Assembly: GCF_052115385.1 (NCBI RefSeq)
Contig: NZ_JBFRGP010000002.1
Coordinates: 186,001 to 250,000, forward strand
Direction of reading: 5' to 3'
Length of the DNA stretch: 64,000 bases
DNA from: Dyella_D sp052115385
GTDB lineage: Bacteria; Pseudomonadota; Gammaproteobacteria; Xanthomonadales; Rhodanobacteraceae
Shown here: in pieces, positions 8,921 to 17,372 of the stretch
Layout of the letters: each line of letters starts with the position of its first letter
How positions within the stretch are numbered: position 1 is the stretch's first letter
Notes under the pieces: model-generated
What the model was told of the DNA's origin: nothing
Database searches by the model: none
The model's input: the letters and a program-made list of their open reading frames with translations, nothing else
Translations under genes and position numbers: made by a program

Positions 8921-9475
8921 ATGATCGTCCTGAATATCAACGGTGAATCACGCTCGGTCGACGTCCCGGACGACATGCCCCTGCTATGGGTGCTGCGCGA
9001 CGTGATCGGCCTGACCGGCACCAAGTTCGGCTGCGGCATCGCGCAGTGCGGCGCCTGCACGGTGCACCTGGACGGCGCGGCCGTGCGCTCCTGCGTGCTG
9101 CCCGTATCTGCGGTGGGCAGCAAGGCCATCACCACCATCGAAGGCGTGGGCGCCAGCGCGGTCGGCAAGAAGGTGCAGCAGGCCTGGCTGGATATCGAAG
9201 TGGTGCAATGCGGCTACTGCCAGTCGGGGCAGATCATGTCCGCCACCGCGCTGCTGGCGGCCACGCCGGAACCGAGCGACGCGGAGATCGACGTGGCCAT
9301 GTCCGGCAATATCTGCCGCTGCGGTACTTACGTGCGCATCCGCGAAGCGATCAGGCAGGTGGCGACCGGGCAGAAGGTTGCGCCGCAAACCATTCCCAAC
9401 GTTGCGCCATCCGCCAACCCGGCCGCAGCGACTGCCCAGGTGCTTTCCTTCGTTCGGGTGGAGGGCGTGGCATGA
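8921..9475 (+). CDS. (2Fe-2S)-binding subunit of xanthine-oxidase-family dehydrogenase
   Basis: A 184-residue small iron-sulfur subunit. The N-terminal plant-type ferredoxin domain has Cys38, Cys43, Cys46 and Cys58 (motif GCGIAQCGACTV), and the C-terminal helical domain has Cys97, Cys100, Cys132 and Cys134 (QCGYC and CRC), the ligand sets of the two 2Fe-2S clusters that carry electrons away from the Mo site. The ATG at 8921 follows a clear GGAGG. It resembles IorA and the small subunit of Acetobacter-type aldehyde dehydrogenases. Its stop overlaps the Mo-subunit start by four bases. The last 30 residues, rich in Ala and Pro, extend beyond the core fold. Confidence 0.93.
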   Translation: MIVLNINGESRSVDVPDDMPLLWVLRDVIGLTGTKFGCGIAQCGACTVHLDGAAVRSCVLPVSAVGSKAITTIEGVGASAVGKKVQQAWLDIEVVQCGYCQSGQIMSATALLAATPEPSDAEIDVAMSGNICRCGTYVRIREAIRQVATGQKVAPQTIPNVAPSANPAAATAQVLSFVRVEGVA

Positions 9476-11739
9476 ACGTGCGCTTCGATAAAGCTCTGGG
9501 CGAAGGCCAGCCCGACAATCCTTCGCGCCGCGAAGCCCTGAAGATGAGCGGGCTGGTGGTGGCGTTCCTCTGGCTCGGCGGCGGCGCCAAGGTGCTGGGC
9601 CGCGCGGCGGTGCAAGGGCCGGTAGCGGCAGGCGATCCGGCGTTCGCGCCGAATGCCTTTATCCGCGTCGGCGCCGACGGTTCGGTGCATCTGGTGATGC
9701 CGAGCATCGAGATGGGGCAGGGTGCCTACACCGGCCAGGCCACCTTGCTGGCGGAGGAAATGGAGCTGGGGCTGGACCAGATCGTGGTCGAGCACGCGCC
9801 GGCCAACCGCAAGCTCTACGCCAACCCGTTGCTTGGCGACCAGGCCACCGGCGGTTCCACCACCATGCGCTTCTGCTGGACCACGCTGCGCCAGGCCGGC
9901 GCCGCCGCGCGCACCCTGCTGGTCAACGCCGCCGCCGCGAAGTGGAAAGTCGACCCCGCGCAATGCACCGTGGCGCGCGGCGTGATCCGGCACGAAGCGA
10001 GCGGGCGTACCGCCGGCTACGGCGAAGTAGCCAACGCGGCCGCGCAGTTGCCGATGCCGGAGAAGGTGCAGGAAAAAGACGCCGCGGCCTTCGCCCTGAT
10101 CGGCAAGCCGCTGCGCCGCGTCGACACCGCCGGCAAGGTCGACGGCTCGCTGCAATTCAGCATCGATCTGCGCGTGCCGGACATGAAGATCGCCACGGTC
10201 AAGGCCTGTCCCACCCTCGGCGGCAAGCTCGCCGCGGTGGACGACAGCCGCGCGCGCCAGGTCCCCGGCTTCGTCGCCGTGCTGAAGATCGGCGATGCCG
10301 TGGCCACGGTGGGCGAACACTTCTGGGCCGCCAGGCAGGCGATGGAAGCGCTGGATATCACTTGGGACCACGGCCCCAACGCGAACTACTCCACCGAGCA
10401 GCTGTTCAAGGACCTGGCCGAGGCTTCGAAGAACGGCACGCCGATTCCGGGCAAGGACGTTGGCCACGTCGACGACGTCAAGGGCAAGGCGGTGGAGGCG
10501 GTCTATCAATTGCCCTTGCTCGCGCACGCCACCATGGAGCCGCAGAACGCCATCGTGCACGTGCGGCCCGACGGTTGCGATATCTGGACCGGCACCCAGG
10601 TGCCGGCGCGCTGCGTGGATATCGCCGCCAAGCTCACCGGCCTCAAGCCGGAGACCATCGTGGTGCACAACCAGTACATGGGCGGCGGCTTCGGGCGCCG
10701 GCTGTTCGAGGATCCGGTCGAGCAGGCCGTGGCGTTCGCGCGACAGGTCAGCTATCCGCTGAAAGTGGTGTGGACGCGCGAGGAGGACATCGGGCACGAC
10801 CGCTATCGCCCGGCCTATTACGACCGCATCGCCGCCACGCTTGGCGACGACGGCAAGCCCCTGGCATGGAAGCACCGCACCACCGGCGGCTCGGTGCTCG
10901 CCACCTTCGCCCCGGGGGCGATGGCCAAGAACGGCATGGACGCGGATGCGATCGAATGCGGCGCCGACCTGCCGTACGAGTTCCCCAACATGAAGGTCGA
11001 ATGGGTGCGCCACGACATGCCCGACGGCATCCATCTGGGTTGGTGGCGCGGCGTCGGCCCGGTGCACAACGTGTTCGTGGTCGAAAGCTTTATCGACGAG
11101 CTGGCGCATACCGCCGGCAAGGACCCGCTGGCTTATCGCCGCGACCTGCTGCAAAAGAATCCGCGTGCGCTTGCGGTACTGAATCTCGCGGCTGAGAAGG
11201 CGGGGTGGGGCAAGGGCAGCCTGCCGGCCCGCGTCGGACGCGGCGTGGCGGTGGCGGCGCCGTTCGGCAGTTACCTGTGCGTGATCGTCGAAGCGGAGGT
11301 GTCGCCGCAGGGCGAGGTGAAGCTGCGCCGCGCGGTCGCCGCGGTGGACTGCGGTGTCGCGATCAATCCCAACACGGTGGTGGCGCAGGTCCAGGGCGGC
11401 CTGATCTTCGGCTGGACCGCCGCGCTGTACAACGGCATCACGCTCAAGAACGGCGCGGTGCAGCAGCGCAACTTCAACGACTACCGCATGCTGCGCATCA
11501 ACGAGACGCCGGCGCTCGAAGTGCATCTCATCGACAGCAAGGAAACGCCCGGCGGCATCGGCGAGACCGGCACGGTGATGGCCTTTCCGGCGCTGTTCAA
11601 TGCGGTGTTCGCCGCCACCGGCGTGCGCTTGCGCAGCTATCCCATCGACCGTACGGCGCTGGTACAAGGCGCCGATGCGCTGAAGGCGGTGGTCACCCAG
11701 GCCTCCGACGGGGCCGCGGCGCAGGAGGGCAGCGTATGA
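9472..11739 (+). CDS. Molybdopterin-binding subunit, IorB/aldehyde dehydrogenase type, Tat-exported
   Basis: A 755-residue large subunit of the xanthine oxidase family. Near the N-terminus a twin-arginine signal is visible (SRREALKMSG at residues 18-27, followed by a hydrophobic run), so the folded enzyme is probably exported to the periplasm with its 2Fe-2S partner. Mo-domain motifs include IEMGQGAYTG, DQATGGSTTMRF, MGGGFGRRLFEDP and the C-terminal GGIGETGTVMAFPAL, where the Glu matches the catalytic base of the family. The single-chain layout resembles IorB of isoquinoline oxidoreductase and the Mo subunit of membrane aldehyde dehydrogenases. It is tied by four-base overlaps to the Fe-S gene and to a cytochrome c gene, which together should pass electrons to the respiratory chain. 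Substrate not determinable. Confidence 0.92.
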   Translation: MNVRFDKALGEGQPDNPSRREALKMSGLVVAFLWLGGGAKVLGRAAVQGPVAAGDPAFAPNAFIRVGADGSVHLVMPSIEMGQGAYTGQATLLAEEMELGLDQIVVEHAPANRKLYANPLLGDQATGGSTTMRFCWTTLRQAGAAARTLLVNAAAAKWKVDPAQCTVARGVIRHEASGRTAGYGEVANAAAQLPMPEKVQEKDAAAFALIGKPLRRVDTAGKVDGSLQFSIDLRVPDMKIATVKACPTLGGKLAAVDDSRARQVPGFVAVLKIGDAVATVGEHFWAARQAMEALDITWDHGPNANYSTEQLFKDLAEASKNGTPIPGKDVGHVDDVKGKAVEAVYQLPLLAHATMEPQNAIVHVRPDGCDIWTGTQVPARCVDIAAKLTGLKPETIVVHNQYMGGGFGRRLFEDPVEQAVAFARQVSYPLKVVWTREEDIGHDRYRPAYYDRIAATLGDDGKPLAWKHRTTGGSVLATFAPGAMAKNGMDADAIECGADLPYEFPNMKVEWVRHDMPDGIHLGWWRGVGPVHNVFVVESFIDELAHTAGKDPLAYRRDLLQKNPRALAVLNLAAEKAGWGKGSLPARVGRGVAVAAPFGSYLCVIVEAEVSPQGEVKLRRAVAAVDCGVAINPNTVVAQVQGGLIFGWTAALYNGITLKNGAVQQRNFNDYRMLRINETPALEVHLIDSKETPGGIGETGTVMAFPALFNAVFAATGVRLRSYPIDRTALVQGADALKAVVTQASDGAAAQEGSV

Positions 11740-13061
11740 AATTCGTGCGCAAGTTATTGGCGCTGGTCGCCATCGTCGTCGTGGCCGCGGTGGCCTTCAC
11801 CGCGTACGCCTGGTTCACCGTGCGCGACGGCAAGGAGACCAGTGCACCGCCACCGGCTGCCGCGGGCGCTCCTGCGAGCATCAGCGACCCCGTGGCGCGC
11901 GGCGAATATCTCACCCGCGCCGCCGACTGCGCGGCCTGCCACAGCGTGCCCGGCCGTCCGGCCTTCACCGGCGGCGTGGCGTTCACGATGCCGTTCGGCA
12001 CCATCTACTCGACCAATATCACCGCGGACAAGGAGACCGGCATCGGCGACTGGAGCGACGACGAGTTCGTGCGCGCCTTGCACGCCGGCGTGCGCAAGGA
12101 TGGCCAGCCACTGTATCCGGCGTTCCCGTACACCTCGTATACGGCGCTCAGCCGCGACGACGTGCTCGCCATCAAGGCCTATCTGTTCAGCCTGCCGCCG
12201 AAACATGCGCCGGCACAGCCGAACGAGCTGTCCTTCCCGTTCAACCAGCGCTGGGGACTGAGCGTGTGGAACGCGCTGTTCCTGAAGAAGGAGCGCTTCC
12301 AGCCCGCGCAGGGCAAGTCGGAAGCGTGGAACCGCGGCGCTTATCTGGCCACGGCGCTGGGGCATTGCGAGGAGTGCCACACGCCGCGCAACGCCATGTA
12401 TGCGCTGAACAGCAGCCGCGCCTTGTCCGGCGAAGTGCTGCAGGGCTGGAAGGCTTACAACATCACGCCCGACAAGACCTATGGCATCGGCAACTGGAGC
12501 GAGCAGCAGCTCGGCGATTACCTGTCGAAGGGACATGCCAGCGGCCGCGGCACCGCCTCCGGCCCGATGGGCGAAGTGGTGCAGAACAGCCTGCAATACC
12601 TCACGCCGGAGGACATCGGCGCACTGGTGACCTATCTGCGCGAGGCGAAGCCGCAACAGGGTAGTGCCGGCAGCGAAGTGAACGAGCATCCGGCCCTGGC
12701 CTTGGCGTCCACTGCCAATGGCCCCGGTTCCGACGAGCTCGCGCAAGGTGGCCTGGGGCAGCATCTGTTCCAGGGCGCGTGCGCCAGTTGCCATGCATGG
12801 AACGGCCAGGGCCGGCAGGTCGAGGCGGCGGCGCTGCTGGGCACGCAGGCGGCAAACGATCCGGAGGCGCACAACCTCACGCAGGTGATCCTGCAGGGCT
12901 CGACCCTGCGCACGGTGCACGGGGAGACCTCGATGCCTTCGTTCGGGCAGGCGTATACCAACGCGGAATTGGCTGCGCTCGGCAACTTCGTGCTGGTGCA
13001 CTTCGGCGGCAAGCAGGCGACGCTCACCGCCGACGAAGTGGCAAAACGCCGCACGCCGTAG
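11736..13061 (+). CDS. Triheme membrane-anchored cytochrome c subunit of the Mo dehydrogenase
   Basis: A 441-residue cytochrome with one N-terminal membrane segment (residues about 7-28) and three CxxCH heme sites at 65-69 (CAACH), 211-215 (CEECH) and 349-353 (CASCH). This is the layout of the cytochrome subunits of alcohol and aldehyde dehydrogenases that pass electrons from a periplasmic enzyme to ubiquinone or a terminal oxidase. It overlaps the Mo-subunit gene by four bases. The TAG stop codon lies inside a REP palindrome that begins at 13058, so the exact C-terminus (KRRTP) may have been set by insertion of that element. Confidence 0.93.
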   Translation: MKFVRKLLALVAIVVVAAVAFTAYAWFTVRDGKETSAPPPAAAGAPASISDPVARGEYLTRAADCAACHSVPGRPAFTGGVAFTMPFGTIYSTNITADKETGIGDWSDDEFVRALHAGVRKDGQPLYPAFPYTSYTALSRDDVLAIKAYLFSLPPKHAPAQPNELSFPFNQRWGLSVWNALFLKKERFQPAQGKSEAWNRGAYLATALGHCEECHTPRNAMYALNSSRALSGEVLQGWKAYNITPDKTYGIGNWSEQQLGDYLSKGHASGRGTASGPMGEVVQNSLQYLTPEDIGALVTYLREAKPQQGSAGSEVNEHPALALASTANGPGSDELAQGGLGQHLFQGACASCHAWNGQGRQVEAAALLGTQAANDPEAHNLTQVILQGSTLRTVHGETSMPSFGQAYTNAELAALGNFVLVHFGGKQATLTADEVAKRRTP

Positions 13062-13145
13062 GTTGGGGTGAGCCAAAGGCGAACCCCAACCTACGGTGGC
13101 CATGCACCTTGGGTTGGGGTTCGCTTCTCGGCTCACCCCAACCTG
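13058..13145. repeat. REP-type palindromes, inverted pair (family GTAGGTTGGGGTGAGC)
   Basis: Two copies in opposite orientation. Copy one (13058-13094) pairs GTAGGTTGGGGT with ACCCCAACCTAC around a short loop; copy two (13111-13145) reads GGGTTGGGGTTCGC...GCTCACCCCAACC. Related copies occur at 25857, 33877, 47506 and 47560. The first copy supplies the stop codon of the cytochrome gene. The pair may also act as a transcript end between the dehydrogenase genes and moaA. Confidence 0.85.
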
Positions 13146-13249
13146 CGCTGGCGCATCCGGCCATCGCGCGGGACACAAAACGCTTGGTGTGGCAGCCTCC
13201 CAGCGCCCATACTTCGACCTGTGCATCAGCCGCCACGGAAGCCTGTCGC

Positions 13250-13279
13250 TTGATGCGTTCACCCGGGATGATTGTTAAT
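13250..13279 (+). promoter_or_regulatory. Possible sigma-70 promoter of the moa-mod operon
   Basis: TTGATG at 13250-13255 resembles a -35 box. About 17-18 bp downstream the AT-rich TTGTTAAT (-10 candidate GTTAAT, 13274-13279) stands out in GC-rich DNA. The moaA ATG is 74 bp further. The resulting leader looks too short for a Moco riboswitch. Based only on consensus match and position. Confidence 0.3.
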
Positions 13280-13352
13280 TGAACGTGATGCCCTCCATGT
13301 GCCACCAGCACGGGAAAACGCTCGCGCCTTTCCGCAACGCGGGAGCGGCGTC

Positions 13353-14336
13353 ATGAACGTGCTGTCCGATCGCTACGGCCGCCACTTTCCCTACCTGCGC
13401 CTGTCGATCATCCCGGCCTGCAACTTCCGCTGCACCTACTGCCTGCCCAACGGCTACCACGCCACCCCCGGCGCCGCCGCGCCGCTGAGCCTGGCGGAAA
13501 TCGCGCGCCTGTTGCGCGGCTTCGCCGAGCTGGGCATGCACAAGCTGCGCATCACCGGCGGCGAGCCTTCGGTGCGCCACGACCTCACCGAGGTGTTGCG
13601 CACCGCCTCGTCCATCCCCGGCGTACGCAAGCTGGCGATGACCACCAATGGCACGCTGCTGTCGCGCAAGCTGGACGAATGGATGGAGGCGGGACTCAAC
13701 GCCATCAACATCAGCGTGGACAGCCTCGATCCCGCCAGCTTCGCCCGCATCACCGGCCACGATCGGCTCGACGACATCCTCGCCGGCATCGACCGCGCGG
13801 TGGCGGTGGGCCTGCCGTCGGTGAAGCTCAACGCCGTGCTGCTGCGCGACGTCAACGATCATGAGCTGCCGGCCTGGCTCGACTACCTGCGCGAGCGTCC
13901 GGTAGGCCTGCGCTTCATCGAACTGATGCAGACCGGCGACACCCTGGCCTTCTTCCGCGAACGCCACGTGCGCGCCGAAGCGCTGGAAACGCAATTGCAG
14001 GACGCCGGCTGGGAGCTGTTGCCGCGCGCCGCCGACGCCGGCCCCGCACGCGAATACCGCCATGCCGGTTATGCCGGGCGCATCGGCATCATCGCGCCGT
14101 ATTCGAAGGATTTCTGCGCCGGCTGCAACCGCCTGCGCGTCACCGCCACCGGCGACCTGCGCCTGTGCCTGTTCGGCGAGTTCGGCATTCCGCTGCGCCC
14201 GCTGCTGCAGGAAGACGACCAGCTCGAAGCGCTGGTCCGCGCGATCGGCGGCCAGCTGGTGCGCAAGGAACAGACGCATCACCTGCACGAAGGCCGCACC
14301 GGCATCACCCCCCATCTGGCATCGACCGGAGGCTGA
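13353..14336 (+). CDS. moaA: GTP 3',8-cyclase MoaA
   Basis: A 327-residue radical SAM enzyme, the normal length for MoaA, which converts GTP to 3',8-cyclo-GTP in the first step of molybdenum cofactor synthesis. The N-terminal radical SAM cluster motif CNFRCTYC gives Cys23, Cys27 and Cys30. The C-terminal substrate-binding cluster uses Cys255, Cys258 (CAGCNRLRVT) and Cys272 (LRLCLFG). The protein ends in Gly-Gly, as active MoaA does. The frame is open upstream, but the ATG at 13353, preceded by GGGAG, matches the family start. It heads a nearly gapless operon; the moaC-moaB fusion begins three bases after its stop. Confidence 0.96.
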   Translation: MNVLSDRYGRHFPYLRLSIIPACNFRCTYCLPNGYHATPGAAAPLSLAEIARLLRGFAELGMHKLRITGGEPSVRHDLTEVLRTASSIPGVRKLAMTTNGTLLSRKLDEWMEAGLNAINISVDSLDPASFARITGHDRLDDILAGIDRAVAVGLPSVKLNAVLLRDVNDHELPAWLDYLRERPVGLRFIELMQTGDTLAFFRERHVRAEALETQLQDAGWELLPRAADAGPAREYRHAGYAGRIGIIAPYSKDFCAGCNRLRVTATGDLRLCLFGEFGIPLRPLLQEDDQLEALVRAIGGQLVRKEQTHHLHEGRTGITPHLASTGG

Positions 14337-14339
14337 TTC

Positions 14340-15359
14340 ATGCACGAACGCGAGACGCGCGTCCCCGCCACGGCTCCCAAAGAGCATTTCCACATGGCCG
14401 ACGTGCGCCGCAAGCGTGCCACCGCCCGCCGCGCGGTAGCCGTCGGCGAACTGCAGGCGGGCAGCGCCTACGAAGATCTGGCACATGGCCGCCTGCCCAA
14501 GGGCGATGCCATCGCCATGGCCGAAATCGCCGGCCTGCAAGGCGCGAAGAACGCCGCGCAACTGATGCCGCTTTGCCATCCGCTGCCGCTGGAATACATC
14601 GGCGTGCGCTGCGAGCCCGTGCCGGAACGCCAATCCATTCGCGTGTATTGCGAAGTAGCCACCTTCGCCCGCACCGGCGTGGAGATGGAAGCGCTGGCCG
14701 GCGTCAGCGCGGCCCTGCTTACGCTATACGACCTGACCAAGCCGGTGCAGCCGGCCTTGTCGATAGGCGGTACGCGGCTGCTGTTCAAGGAAGGCGGCAA
14801 GAAGGGGCTGTGGCTGCATCCGGATGGGATGAGCGATGCCGAGCGCGAACACTATCGTCCGCGCGCAACGGCCAGGCTGGAAGGTGTCGCCGCCGCGGTG
14901 ATCACGCTCAGCGACCGCGCCAGCCGCGGCGATTACGAAGACGTCTCCGGTCCGTTGCTGGTGGAACGCCTGCGCGCGCTCGGCGCCGAACTCGGTCCGG
15001 CCGAACTGCGTCCTGACGATGAAGAAACCCTGGCCACGCGCCTGCGCGAACTCGCCATCGCCGGCGCGCGCCTGGTGCTGTGCACCGGCGGCACCGGGCT
15101 GGCGCCGCGCGACCGCACGCCCGAGGCCTTGGCGCGCGTCGCCGACCGCCATGTCGCCGGCATCGGCGAACTGTTCCGCAGCGAAAGCGGCCGCCACACG
15201 CCGATGGCCTGGCTGAGCCGCGCCGACGCCGTGCTGGTCGGCAGCACGCTGGTGATCGCACTGCCCGGCAGCGCCAAGGCGGTGGCGGAAGGGATGGATA
15301 TCCTCGCGCCGATCCTGGCCCATGCGCTCGACATGGCCACCGGCGGAGGCCATGCATGA
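14340..15359 (+). CDS. moaCB: Bifunctional MoaC-MoaB/MogA fusion protein
   Basis: A 339-residue fusion. Residues about 15-165 are MoaC (cyclic pyranopterin monophosphate synthase), with LMPLCHPLPL (His80) and the catalytic Lys134 in the YDLTK region, followed by LLFKEGGKKG. Residues about 178-335 are a MoaB/MogA molybdopterin adenylyltransferase domain with ITLSDRASRG and the CTGGTGLAPRD loop. MoaC makes cPMP from the MoaA product; MogA-type enzymes adenylate molybdopterin before molybdate insertion by MoeA, encoded next. The fusion joins non-consecutive steps of the pathway. Both domains keep their key motifs, so both activities are probably present. The stop overlaps moeA by four bases. Confidence 0.93.
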   Translation: MHERETRVPATAPKEHFHMADVRRKRATARRAVAVGELQAGSAYEDLAHGRLPKGDAIAMAEIAGLQGAKNAAQLMPLCHPLPLEYIGVRCEPVPERQSIRVYCEVATFARTGVEMEALAGVSAALLTLYDLTKPVQPALSIGGTRLLFKEGGKKGLWLHPDGMSDAEREHYRPRATARLEGVAAAVITLSDRASRGDYEDVSGPLLVERLRALGAELGPAELRPDDEETLATRLRELAIAGARLVLCTGGTGLAPRDRTPEALARVADRHVAGIGELFRSESGRHTPMAWLSRADAVLVGSTLVIALPGSAKAVAEGMDILAPILAHALDMATGGGHA

Positions 15360-16603
15360 GCCACGAGCTGCTCGAACCGCTCGACGCGCTGGGCATCATC
15401 CTTCAGCACTGCGTGCAGGCGCCGGCGGAAGATTGCTGGAGCGAGCTGGCGCTGGGCCGCGTGTTGCGCGAAGCCGTGGTCAGCACCGCCGCGGTGCCGC
15501 CGTTCGACAACTCCGCGATGGACGGCTATGCGCTCGGCGGCGACGCGGCACCGCTGCCGGCCGACAGCGAATGGCTGGTCGAAGGCGAGCAGGCGGCCGG
15601 CGATGCCATGCGTGGCCGCGCCCGCGGCGCATGGGAAATCATGACCGGCGCGGCGATGCCCGAAGGGCTGGATCGCGTGATCCCGGTGGAACAGACCGAG
15701 CGGCTCGAAGCGCCGCATCGCGTGCGCCTGCTGGCCGAGGTGGCACCGGGACAGAACGTGCGCCTGGCCGGCTCCGACGTGGCCATCGGCGAGACCGTGC
15801 TGGCTGCGGATACGCTGCTGGCGCCGCAGCACCTGATGCTGCTGGCTTCGCTGGGCGTGGCCCAGGTCAGTGTCACCGCACGCCCCAGGGTGGCGGCGCT
15901 GTGCACCGGCCGCGAACTGATCGACGACCCGGCCGAGCCGCTGGCGTCCGGGCAGATCCGCAACTCCAACGGACCCTTCCTCGCCGCGCGGATACCGGCG
16001 GCCGGCGCCGAGCTGGCGCATGCGGAGACGGTGGGCGACGACGTCGACGCGTTTCTCGATGCGGTCGACCGCGCCCGCGCAGCCGGCGCACGCGTCATCA
16101 TTTCCACCGGCGCGGTATCGATGGGCCGCTACGACTTCGTGCCGGTGGCGCTGGAACGGCTGGGCGCGCAGGTGCTGTTCCACAAGGTGGCGATCCGTCC
16201 CGGCAAGCCGCTGCTGTTCGCGCGCCTGCCGGACGGCACGCTGTTCTTCGGCCTGCCGGGCAATCCGGTCGCGGTGGCGGTGGGTTTTCGCTTCTTCGTG
16301 GAGCCCGCGCTGCGCGCGATGCTCGGCCTGCCGCGCGAGCGTCCGTGGCAAGTGCCGCTGGCCGCGCCGTTCGTGAAGAAGCCGCGCCTGCATTTCTATC
16401 TGAAGTCGCAACTGGCGGTGGACGAGCGCGGACAACTGTCGGCGACCGCGCTGCACGGGCAGGAGTCGTATCGCATCCGGCCGCTGGCGGAAGCCAACGC
16501 CTGGGTGCATCTCCCGCTCGAAGCAGGCGAGCTGGCAACGGGCACGCTGGTCGAGGTCTATGGGCTGGGCCATCTGGAAAGCCCATCGTGGGGTCGTGCA
16601 TGA
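15356..16603 (+). CDS. moeA: Molybdopterin molybdenumtransferase MoeA
   Basis: A 415-residue MoeA, which inserts molybdate into adenylated molybdopterin. Family hallmarks: VPPFDNSAMDGYAL near residues 47-60, IMTGAAMPEG, the MoCF-binding domain with ISTGAVSMGRYDFV, and FGLPGNPVAV near residue 300, then a small C-terminal beta domain. It starts inside the stop of the moaCB fusion (ATGA) and its own stop overlaps moaD. One variation from many homologues is Ala in place of Gly within STGAVSMG (usually STGGVSVG), which may be tolerated. Confidence 0.95.
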   Translation: MSHELLEPLDALGIILQHCVQAPAEDCWSELALGRVLREAVVSTAAVPPFDNSAMDGYALGGDAAPLPADSEWLVEGEQAAGDAMRGRARGAWEIMTGAAMPEGLDRVIPVEQTERLEAPHRVRLLAEVAPGQNVRLAGSDVAIGETVLAADTLLAPQHLMLLASLGVAQVSVTARPRVAALCTGRELIDDPAEPLASGQIRNSNGPFLAARIPAAGAELAHAETVGDDVDAFLDAVDRARAAGARVIISTGAVSMGRYDFVPVALERLGAQVLFHKVAIRPGKPLLFARLPDGTLFFGLPGNPVAVAVGFRFFVEPALRAMLGLPRERPWQVPLAAPFVKKPRLHFYLKSQLAVDERGQLSATALHGQESYRIRPLAEANAWVHLPLEAGELATGTLVEVYGLGHLESPSWGRA

Positions 16604-16860
16604 AGGTCCGGATCGCGCTGTACGGCGCGCTGCGCGAGGCAGACCCTCGCGGCTATCTCGAACTGGACGTACCGCCCGGCAGCACCATCGCCGCCTTGCG
16701 CGAGCTGCTGGCGGCGCAGCTGCGCGAGCACGCGCCGCAGGTGAATGCGGGGCTGGTGCGCATCTCGGCCTTCGCCAGCGCCGAAGAGATACTGCACAAC
16801 CACCGCGAGGTGCCGGAAGGCCTCGAGTTGGCGGTGCTGCCGCCGGTGAGCGGAGGTTGA
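16600..16860 (+). CDS. moaD: Molybdopterin synthase small subunit MoaD
   Basis: An 86-residue ubiquitin-like protein ending in Gly-Gly, the C-terminus that is thiocarboxylated to carry sulfur into molybdopterin. The N-terminal strand MKVRIALYGALREA and the ending VLPPVSGG are typical. Start overlaps the moeA stop by four bases, and moaE begins within 15 bases of its stop, fitting a MoaD-MoaE heterotetramer made from one message. Confidence 0.94.
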   Translation: MKVRIALYGALREADPRGYLELDVPPGSTIAALRELLAAQLREHAPQVNAGLVRISAFASAEEILHNHREVPEGLELAVLPPVSGG

Positions 16861-16874
16861 GCGTGGAGAACGCA

Positions 16875-17372
16875 ATGGACGATCTGCACGTGGCAGTGGT
16901 CGAACGCACGCAGGCCGCGCTGGATGTCGCCGCCGCGCTGGACTTCGTATCCGACCCGCGCTTCGGCGGCATCGCGATCTTCGTCGGCAAGGTGCGCGAC
17001 TTCAATGTCGGCCGCCATGTGGTGGGCATCAGCTACGACCTGTTCGTGCCGCTGGCCCTGCGTACTTTTCGCGATATCGGCGAACGCGCGCGCGCCGAGG
17101 TGGCCGCGCCGCTGAAGCTGTATATCGCTCACGCCAAGGGCCATCTGGGTCTGGGCGACCTTGCCGTGGTGGTGGCGGCAGGCACGCCGCATCGCGCCGA
17201 GGCGTTCCGCGCCTGCCGGATGGCGATCGAGGCGGTGAAGCACGAGGCGCCGATCTGGAAGCAGGAGCATTACGTCGACGGCGACAGCGCATGGAGCGAG
17301 GGTTGCTCGCTGTGCGAGCCGTCGCCGCATGACGAGGCGCACGACCATGGCGACCATGGTCACGCGCACTGA
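16875..17372 (+). CDS. moaE: Molybdopterin synthase catalytic subunit MoaE with His-rich tail
   Basis: A 165-residue MoaE (ATG at 16875; a GTG at 16863 preceded by GGAGG would add four residues and is equally possible). It converts cPMP to molybdopterin with thiocarboxylated MoaD. Family motifs: IFVGKVRDFN, AKGHLGLGDLAVVV, TPHRAEAFRACR, and the active-site segment APIWKQEHY. Unusually the C-terminus extends into a His/Asp-rich tail, HDEAHDHGDHGHAH, absent from typical MoaE and suggestive of metal binding. Its 3' end overlaps the start region of mobA by about 26 bases, so the tail codons coincide with mobA's translation initiation region. Confidence 0.92.
   Translation: MDDLHVAVVERTQAALDVAAALDFVSDPRFGGIAIFVGKVRDFNVGRHVVGISYDLFVPLALRTFRDIGERARAEVAAPLKLYIAHAKGHLGLGDLAVVVAAGTPHRAEAFRACRMAIEAVKHEAPIWKQEHYVDGDSAWSEGCSLCEPSPHDEAHDHGDHGHAH

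Noticed and set aside
13280..13352. Possible Moco riboswitch before moaA
   Set aside because: The leader after the likely promoter is only about 70 nt, too short for the known Moco element, and the expected conserved core was not found.
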